64,000 nt of DNA from Ovis canadensis. Taxonomy: Eukaryota; Chordata; Mammalia; Artiodactyla; Bovidae. A program made the translations under genes and the position numbers. How positions within the stretch are numbered: the first letter of the stretch is position 1; each line of letters starts with the position of its first letter. The notes below the pieces were generated by a model. It saw nothing but the letters and a program-made list of their open reading frames with translations. It was not told the DNA's origin and searched no databases. Location of the stretch: assembly GCF_042477335.2 (NCBI RefSeq), contig NC_091255.1, positions 35,256,501 to 35,320,500 of the forward strand, in the 5' to 3' direction. Positions 21,213 to 29,800 of the stretch are shown here, one piece after another.

Positions 21213-22996
21213 GATTCAAAACTTTTTTTTTTTTTAGTTTTAATTTTAGTTAAGTAAGAATCTAGGGGAAAATTCTAGCAAATAATACAATTGAGCCACA
21301 GACTTTAACAACAAAGAGCCAGGGAAGATATTCCCTTTAGGATGAGAACAATGAACATTTATGCACTGAAAACATGACCTTGACAAACAGTTACCATTTG
21401 GGTTTGAGGTAAGTACACCAATGTCATCCTCGGAAAGAATATTTCTGACATAAAAAGGCATCAGTAGTGTGTGGAAAGGGATGCTCTACTGTCTCCCACC
21501 TCATGCTCCAAGTCTGCGTCCTCAATGAAACCATGGAGAAAACAGAAACGGTGACACTGAGCCATATGTGAAAAATTCCCAATGAAGACCTTGATAAACA
21601 CCTTTAAAACAGGCATTTTAAAGTTCTGACCATTATCACAGTCCTTGGCAAATACTGACTTGCTGGCTTCTTTTCTTGTGAATCATCAGAAGTCTCGAAC
21701 GTTCCAACAGGTGGTCTTCCAAGAGGTTCTGAGTATTTTGCTTACTGAAGAATGGATTTCTCCACTAACCTTGTTATCTGTTTCATACCCTGCTGACTAC
21801 ACTATCAATATAAATTTAGTCTTCATAGATTAAAAAAAATATTTTTCTGTAGCAGCAAGTCTGTACCTTGAATGCTTTCAAGGGAGTGTGATGTTCCATC
21901 ATGAATTAAATTATTTACTTCCGAAGTAACTTCATTTGCAAAACGTCAGCAAAGTTCATGGCTTTCTATTAAAATTCCAGCCATTCTGTCATGTAAATAC
22001 AGTTAGATGGTGAAATCTCACCACCTTCATGGCAGTCGTCAAAAACTGGGCAGAGTCCGCGGGGCGCCCGGACCAAGCCTGTGGGCGGGATGATGGGACT
22101 GACCGCCCGGTAGAGTTTCATGTGTCCGTCCACACTGCCAACAGTGCCCTCTTTGGCAGCAATGATCGTCATCTCTACTTTCCCATCATAAATGAGTGTA
22201 TTCAAGATGGTCTCTATGTCCTCCATGGACAGCTCCACCTTACTGATTCCCAATTCGCAGATATACATCCACACTTCATGTGATGAAGCAAATGAACTAT
22301 TTCTTTGTATCATTGGATTCTGTTTGCTTTCTCGTGCGGTTTCTGCCTTGGTTTGTAGGAATTTAAAACACTGTTGGTTAAGCACCTCCACAAATTCAGA
22401 TTCAAAATCCTGGTCACTGTACCAGGCCCCACCTGTCACAGAGCGGTCTGGCTGCAGGTTATAGAGCATATACACCTTTTTTTTTGAGGCTGCCACAGAC
22501 TTAACGGCTTTGATAAGCTTTTTACTTTCCAAATTCTTTAGAATTTTGTTAATTTCTGTTAATGGCAAGTTGCTTTTGTATCGGATGTCTCTGCTCCATA
22601 TTCCTTTATTTCCTGCATCCTCTATAATCTGATACACTAGTTTTTCTTGGTTATCTGATCCTTTCATTTTACCAGCATTCTGAGAATCCTTTATTCTATA
22701 CAGAAGTCCTGTATTGCTCCTTAAGAGATCCAATTGACCCATGGACAACAGTCTATTGATGGCCACTGCCCGCTGTTGGGCTTCTATATGCGGCATTTCA
22801 TTCTGAATTACTTGGTCTGTGATTCCATGAGGGAACTGGTGACATAATTCTATAATCCTGTTTTCGATTTCCACCGGATCCGCGTCAGGCGGCTGCACCT
22901 TCACCTTCACCTCGGCCATGAGGGCGCAGGTGCCGGGACCTTGGGGGAAGAGACCCCTCCGGGCGGCCGGACTGCGAGCCGAGAGCGATTCAAAAC
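21213..22996 (-). mobile_element. Processed POLR3F retrocopy: 5'UTR, ORF, 3'UTR and poly(A), with target-site duplications
   Basis: The insert runs on the minus strand from 22986 (GC-rich 5'UTR) to a poly(A) tract seen as 13 T at 21223-21235. GATTCAAAAC is present on both sides, at 22987-22996 and 21213-21222. If the A-rich start is included, the duplication may be about 16 bp with one mismatch. Lack of introns, the A tail and the duplication are the hallmarks of L1-mediated mRNA retroposition. The 3'UTR portion is about 730 bases. Confidence 0.93.
21969..22919 (-). CDS. POLR3F: Intact retrocopy ORF of RNA polymerase III subunit RPC6, with Cys287 changed to Arg
   Basis: The ORF encodes 316 residues, the length of mammalian POLR3F (RPC6/RPC39), the Pol III subunit that links the enzyme to TFIIIB during promoter opening. 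The start is set at the MAEVKVKVQPPDADP methionine. An in-frame AUG exists 56 codons upstream, but that stretch is 5'UTR and pre-insertion DNA. The family has three tandem winged-helix domains in roughly the first 240 residues and a C-terminal [4Fe-4S] site formed by Cys287, 290, 296 and 307. Cys290, 296 and 307 are present here, but 287 is Arg (codon CGC). From memory of the human protein, K218M and N274S also look like changes. The parent gene is multi-exon and elsewhere in the genome. Whether this copy is transcribed is unknown. It could be a young pseudogene without a stop or an expressed retrogene with altered cluster binding. Confidence 0.85.
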   Translation of the reverse strand: MAEVKVKVQPPDADPVEIENRIIELCHQFPHGITDQVIQNEMPHIEAQQRAVAINRLLSMGQLDLLRSNTGLLYRIKDSQNAGKMKGSDNQEKLVYQIIEDAGNKGIWSRDIRYKSNLPLTEINKILKNLESKKLIKAVKSVAASKKKVYMLYNLQPDRSVTGGAWYSDQDFESEFVEVLNQQCFKFLQTKAETARESKQNPMIQRNSSFASSHEVWMYICELGISKVELSMEDIETILNTLIYDGKVEMTIIAAKEGTVGSVDGHMKLYRAVSPIIPPTGLVRAPRGLCPVFDDCHEGGEISPSNCIYMTEWLEF

Positions 22997-23825
22997 ATTT
23001 TTGTTCACAATGGAACAGGACGTCCAGGGAAGAGGCAAGTGGACTGGAGAGATGAAGTACCTTAGACGGGTGGGTAGAAATGAACATCCAAAGAAGGAAT
23101 CTGGAAGGGATTTGTACCTGGGACAGCAGTGGTCCCTAAAGAGGCTTCGGAGAGCCAAGATTAGGAGGGGTGGGGGGTGGCGTGGAAAACTGGATGCAAA
23201 GGGAGTGTGTTGACCGGGTACATTACTGGTGCTCCATCCATGGTGCTGGCCCCAAGGAGCTCATTTCAGGGGAAGTCCAAAGGAAGCTTCAGGACTCGAC
23301 TTGAAGGGGAATTCCAAACTCTCTCCTCTTGGTTGAGGAGTCTGAACAACAAACTCCTCTGTTTCACCTGTTGGTATTATCTCATCCTCGAAAAAATGCC
23401 AAGATGGTTAACTCACTCTTCATTGAAAACACCCCCACACTTCAAATGGTCCCACCCCTCCTTATCTCTCTTGCCTGTTGCTATTTATTCACCAAAATTG
23501 GGTGGGCATGACAGGCAAACAGTGATGGCACTGTTTAGCTGCCATCATCCACAAGCTGGTGTGTGTGTTCAACTCCTAGCTGGGAGTGGAATTAGCATCA
23601 CGAAGTGCTTGCCAAATGCGTAAGGGTGGGTGAGTTTTGCTCTCTTTTGCTCACCTGCCTGAGCTTCTGTGAGAAACCCTGCGGACACAGAGCAGCTGAC
23701 AAGACAGGGACCTGCACATCTGAGGGCCAGACGAACCAGTGGGTGTTAGGTGGGGACCCTGAAACTAGACACAACAGAGACAGTGGTCTGGGTGTGGTTT
23801 CCTCGGGGGCTGGGCCTCAGATTCC
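22997..23825. other. Intergenic region between the POLR3F retrocopy and ALOX12E
   Basis: No exon or repeat family is recognised. This segment must hold the distal promoter of the lipoxygenase gene. It is the only sequence between the 5' ends of the two divergently oriented units. Confidence 0.45.
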
Positions 23826-23834
23826 CATAAAAGG
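23826..23834 (+). promoter_or_regulatory. Candidate TATA-like element of the ALOX12E promoter
   Basis: CATAAAAGG lies 47 bases before the ATG. If used, transcription would start at about 23855 and give a 5'UTR of about 25 bases, in line with the short leaders known for related lipoxygenase genes. This is inferred from the motif and its position only. Confidence 0.35.
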
Positions 23835-23880
23835 CTTATTTTCCTTCAGGTCCCCCACCCCAGGTCCAAGTCCGGGTAAG

Positions 23881-26800
23881 ATGGGCAAATACAGGATTCG
23901 CGTCGCCACTGGAGACTCGCTCTTGGCTGGCTCCAGCAACCTGGTGCAGCTGTGGCTGGTGGGCGAGCACGGGGAGAAGGACCTGGGGAAGATACTGCGG
24001 CCGATACGGACCAGGGTTAGTGGAGAAGGTGGTGACTGCGGCGGTCGCGGAGGGGTGCACATGGCGGGCGCTGGGGCCTTGGCAGCGAGGGACCCCTGGG
24101 CATCTGGGGAAGGAGATCGGGCACGGGTGGGGTGCCAAGTAGCAAAAGAGAAGGCGAGAGGTCTGGGAGAGAAGCGCTACACTTACTTGCCCGGGTGGAG
24201 GGGAAGAGAAAAGGAGACGCCTGCCGGCCTGAGTTCCCCTCGGAGTGGCTTGTTCTTCCTCGCCTCCAACCCGGATTCAGGTCTCTTCCGGGGAGCGGTC
24301 GGAGGGGAAAGAGAAGCCTGGCTTCTCGGAGGGTTCTCTGACCCGCCCTCTCCGAGACCCCTGCACCCCATGTCTGAGCGCGTCCTGTGCTGCAGGAGGT
24401 GCAGCTAGAGGTCGAAGTCTCCCTATATCTGGGGCGCCTCCTGCTGGTGAAGCTGCGCAAGCACAAAAGCTTGGTGGGTTTCGACTGGTTCTGCAAGTGG
24501 ATCGCGGTCCAGGGTCCCGGCACCCAAGGCGAGGCCTTTTTCCCCTGCTACCGCTGGGTGCAGGGCAACGAGATCATCTGCTTGCCCGAGGGCACCGGTG
24601 AGAGCAGTGGGAAAACAGGAGGCGGCACCTGGTGGGCTGGATGTTCTGATATAAGAGGGAAAGAAGAGAGATGGGGGGAAAGGGAGAAGGGAAAGGATGG
24701 GGCTGAGCAGCTCAGTTGTGGAAGGTGTCCGAGAACTAAGCTATGTTAATGGAGACCCTGTTCTACTGCGACCCCTTCCCCAGCCCGGACCATGAGGGAT
24801 GATCCCCAGAACCAGTTTAAGAAACATCGGGAGCAAGAGCTTGAGGAAAGAAGGAAGGTGTACCGGTGAGCCCCAGGAAGTCTTTGATCCCTAACAGATC
24901 CTAAGAAACCCACCACCCTACTTATACCAATTCCATCTTCTTCCTCCAGATGGGGTTTCTGGAAAGAGGGATTAATCCTGCCTATAGCAGGGAATTCGCA
25001 ATGGGATCTTCCCAGAAACGAGAGATTTCTTGAAGATAAGGATTTAGACTTCAGTCTCTCTCTGGCAAAAGTGTGAGTGCCAGGTTGTTGCTGTTCAGTT
25101 GCTAAGTCATGTCCAACTCTTTGCGACCCCATGGACTGTAGGTAGCACATGAGGAGTCCCTGTCCTTAATTTCCCGAGTTTGCCCAAACTTTTGTCCATT
25201 GAGTTGATGATGCCATCCAAACATCTCATCCTCTGTCACCCTCTTCCTCTCCTGCCCCCAATCCTTCCCAGCATCAGGGTCTTTTCCAATGAGTCAGTTC
25301 TTTGCATCAGGTGGCCAAAGTACTAGAGCTTCAGCTTCAGCATCAGTCCTTCCAATGAATACTCAGGGTTGATTTCCTTTAAGACGGACTGGTTTGATCT
25401 CCTTGATGTCCAAGGGACCCTTGAGTCTTCCCCAGCACCACAATTCGAGAGCATCAGTTCTTCGGCATTCAGCCTTCTTTATGGTCCAACTCTCGAGTGC
25501 CAGGTTAAGGCTGACATCTTCATCCCAGGATGCAAGGTGGGATTCTCTCCTGAACTTCTTGCACTTGCCTTCTCTGCACAGGTTGAAGGACTTGGCCTTA
25601 AAGGGGACATTAGATCTCACAAATTCTGTAAGAAGACTGGAAGACTTCAGTAAAGTATTCCCACGAGGAAAAACTCCTCTGGCTGGTCAGTTACCTTAAC
25701 CTCCCCAGACCTACCCACATATTTCTAACTCAGGGATCTGAAAGGAGAGGGGAGAGGGTCAGGGAGTAATAGGGCTGTGACATCAGGAGCTCGGAGCTCA
25801 CAGCATCCTCCCACCTGTTGTCCCTAGAGCAGGTCCGCAATTCCTGGAAGGATGATGCCCTATTTGGGTACCAGTTCCTCAACGGGGCAAACCCCATGCT
25901 CCTGAGACGCTCCACGAGTCTCCCGTCACGGTTGGTGCTGCCTCCAGAAATGGAAGACTTGAAGACACAGCTGGAGAAAGAACTCCAGGTGCTGTGCTTC
26001 ATCTGATCACCCATCACCCAACCGTCATTCCAGTCTCCTTCTCTTTGCCTCATTCTTCTCTTCCCCTTCCCTCATTTCCTCCATCAGCACCTGTTTAATC
26101 TACACCCTCCTCCATCTATACTTCAGGGTTTCTCAACTTTGGCGCTGATATTTTTGGGTCAGATAACTCTGTTCTGGGAGGCTGTCCTGTGCATTGTAGA
26201 ATGCTTAGTGGCATCTCTGGCTACAACCCACTAGCTGCCAGCAGCATCCCCCAGGTGTCTTCAGGCATTGCCAAATATCTTCTAGGGGGTAACATCTTGG
26301 GTTGAGACCCACTGATCTACACCAACTGCTGTTATCTCCTTCTGCTAACTCTTCTTTCCATCTCCATTTTCATCTCTTCTTTCTTCATTAGCTATTTCTC
26401 AGCCTTAGGGAAGAGCCCAAACTTTTGGAGGGAAATAGCAAGAGAGACTAAACAAAGCCCTGGAGACAGTTGGGGCTATGTTTTTGGGGGGACGGGAATT
26501 CAGATCAAAGAAATGTGCCACATTTGGCTAAAGCCTGAAGGAGGGTGATAAGGGAAGAGTTTTGTTGTGGGCTAAGGGGGTAGAAGGAAAACCACAAAAT
26601 TCACATCGGAGAGCTCCAACTCTGATGAAAGATACTGGACATGGAAACTGTGCACTTAGGGCTTTGGTTATCGGAGAAGTAATTGGTATTTAAGTAAAAG
26701 ACTTGATGGATAGGGAAAGGAATCAGCCTGACCAATGAGAGAAGGGCAGGTCAGGTCCAGAACTAACCTCAATCCCTTTATCTATCCCTGCTCCCCACCC

Positions 26801-29800
26801 CCTAGACTGGATCTCTGTTTGAAGCTGACTTCTCCCTGCTGGATGGGGTCAAGCCTAATGTCATCATTTTTAAGCAACAGTATGTAGCAGCCCCTCTGGT
26901 CATGCTGAAGCTCCAGCCCGATGGAAGACTCTTACCTATGGTCATCCAGGTGAGAGGACCCAGGTGTCCTGCCCCCAGTCATTGATCTTCCTTAGGGACT
27001 TGGACACCCAGGTCCTTAGCCCTCAACTCTCTCTCCTGCTCTAGCTCCAGCCACCTCGGAATGGATGCCCCCCACCTGTGTTGTTCCTGCCTTCAGATCC
27101 CCCCATGGCCTGGCTCCTTGCCAAGACCTGGGTCCGGAGCTCTGATTTTCAGCTGCACCAGCTACAGTCACACCTGCTGAGGGGCCACCTGATAGCTGAG
27201 GTTATTTCTGTGGCCACCATGAGGAGCCTGCCCAGCCTGCATCCTATCTACAAGGTATTTCGTGCGTGCGTGCTAAGTCGCTTCAGACGTGTCCAACTCT
27301 GTGAGATCCTATGGACTGTAGCCCGCCAGGCTCCTCTGTCTAGGGGATTCTCCAGAATACTGGAGTTTGGTTGCCATTTCCGCCTCCAGGGGATCTTCCC
27401 GACCCAGGGATAGAACCTGCGTCTCTTATGCCTCCTGCATTGGCAGGCAGGTTCTTTACCACTGGCGCCACCTTTCAGCATCTCTTAATTCTGCATCTGA
27501 CTGCCCTTCAGATTTCATACTCCTAGACTCTGGAGATGTTTACACATGAGCTTGTGGCATGTTTAGTAGCAATCTCAGTTTACACAGACACACATATACA
27601 CAGTGCTATGGAAATGCCTAGAATTAAAGAAAGAGTGAGAATGGGTTTTACAAAGAAATTGAAATTTGGGCTGAGGATGTTGTCAGTTGGATAGCAAGGG
27701 GCGGGACATTCCAGTCAGAGAGATCTGTGGAGGTCTGTGGATGATGACTGATATCAGGTGTGACTGGAGAGAAGGGTGTGAGTGATCGAAGTGCTGGGTA
27801 GGAGGAAAGGGAGGTGGGAGAAGATGAGGGGGAAAGCCCTGTTACTTGGTGGGGAGAAGAATCAAGAGCTCTGCTTGAAATGTCAGGAAAGGGAGTTCCC
27901 TGGTGGCCTAGTGGTTAGGATTCAAGCTTATACTGCCAAGGCCTGAGTTCATTCCTTGGTTGGGAAACTGAAATCCCACAAGTCATGTGGTGTGGCCAAA
28001 AAAAAAAAAAAAGTAAAGAAAAGAAAAAGAAAAAGTCAGGAAGGCAGTTAGATATGAGCCTGGAGTTCTTGGAATGGGTCAGGATTAAAGATATAGATTT
28101 CTTTATGTATTTTTTTTTAGGTAAGAAGTGGATTTATTTTGAGAGAAACACACTCCACAGAGTGTGGGCCATCTTAGAAGGCAAGTGTGGCTGAAGGTAT
28201 AGATTTTAAAGTTATCAGAAAACAGACATATCTAAAGTCATTATGAAGACTCGATGAAGCTGTCTAGGGTTTGTAGCTACAGCAGAGAATTTGGCCCAGA
28301 TATAACTCTAGGGTGTCATAACCCTTATAAATTGAAAGGAGGGAATTAAGTAAGAGAAGGAGCAAGAGGAGAGCTATCTACTGAGGAAGGAAGGAAACAA
28401 GAAATGTGATACCAGGGCAGCCAAAAGGAAAAAGTGTTTCGAGAGAGAGGTGTGACGGTGTCACATGCTGTTGAGAAGCAAACACAGTTACAGACAGAGA
28501 AGTGACATTTGGATTTGTTGATATGGAGGTCATTGGTTAATCCGCTGGTTAATCCTATCTCAGGGGAGCGGAGGTGGCAGAAGCCCGGTCAGTGTGGGCT
28601 GAGCAGAAAAATGTCATGTGGGGAAGCAGAGACAATACTAGGCGACTCCTTTAAGACTCGCTGTGAGAAGCAGATGTGCAGACTGACAGAGCGAACTTAC
28701 GGTTACCGGGGCAGGGGAGGGGGGAGGAATGGTCAGGGGGCTTGGGATTGACATGCGCACACTGCTATAGTAAAGGTGTCCATTGGCAGATGAATGGATA
28801 AGGAAGTTGTGGTACATAGACACAATGGAATAGTACTCAGCTACAAAAAAAGAACGCATTTGAGTCAGTTCTAATGAGGTGGATGAAACCGGAGCCTATT
28901 ATACAGAGTGAAGTAAGTCAGAAAGAGAAACACCAATACAGTATATTATTAATGCATATATATGGAATTTAGAAAGATGGTAATGATGACCCTATATGCG
29001 AGACAGCAAAAGAGACACAGATGTAAAGAACAGACTTTTGGACTATGTGGGAAAAGGAGAGGATGGCACAATTTGAGAAAATCGCATTGAGATATGTATA
29101 TTACCATATGTAACACAGATGACCAGTGCAAGTTTGATGCATGAAGCAGGGCACTCAAAGCTGGTGCTGTGGGACAGCCCAGAGGGATGGGGTAGGGAGG
29201 GAGGTGGGAGGGGGTTCAGGATGGGGGGATACATGCACCCTGTGGCTGATTCATGTCGATGTGTGGCAAAAACCACCACAATACGGTAAAGTAATTAGCC
29301 TCCAATTAAAATATACAAATTAATTTAAAACAAAGCAAACAACAAAAAAAGATGGACAATCAACAAAGACCTACTGTATAGCACAGGGAACTCTGTTCAT
29401 TATTATGTAACAACCTAAATGGGAAAAGATTTTGAAAAAGAATAGATACATGTATATGTACAACTGAATCACTTTGTTGTACACCTGAAACTAATACTTT
29501 ATTAATCAATTATATTCCAATATAAAATAAAAAGTTTTTAAAAAAAGAAGACTTGCTATGAAAGGGGAAGCAAGCAATGAGGATGCTGCTAGAGAGTGGT
29601 TTAAGTTTAAGCCAAGGGTTTTTCTTCTTTAGAGTATCAAATACTAAGTGAGAGAGAGAACGAGCAGGAGTGACATCCTAGGGAAGGCAAAGAGGAGGTG
29701 AAGAGTTTGCATTGGAAACCAGTGGAGATACTTTACTGACAGGAATAAGACACAGGTATAAGACAGAATTTCACTTGTAGGAAACTTTCTAGTTTTTTGT

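Noticed and set aside
22920-23087. N-terminal 56-residue extension of the POLR3F retrocopy ORF
   Set aside because: The extension is 5'UTR plus pre-insertion DNA beyond the target duplication and has no counterpart in RPC6.
23605-24408. 267-codon plus-strand open frame
   Set aside because: It reads through ALOX12E exon 1 into GC-rich intron 1 and upstream non-coding DNA. Only the exon 1 part is protein-coding.
24017-24523. 168-codon minus-strand open frame
   Set aside because: It is antisense to ALOX12E intron 1 and exon 2 in GC-rich DNA, with low-complexity composition and no domain.
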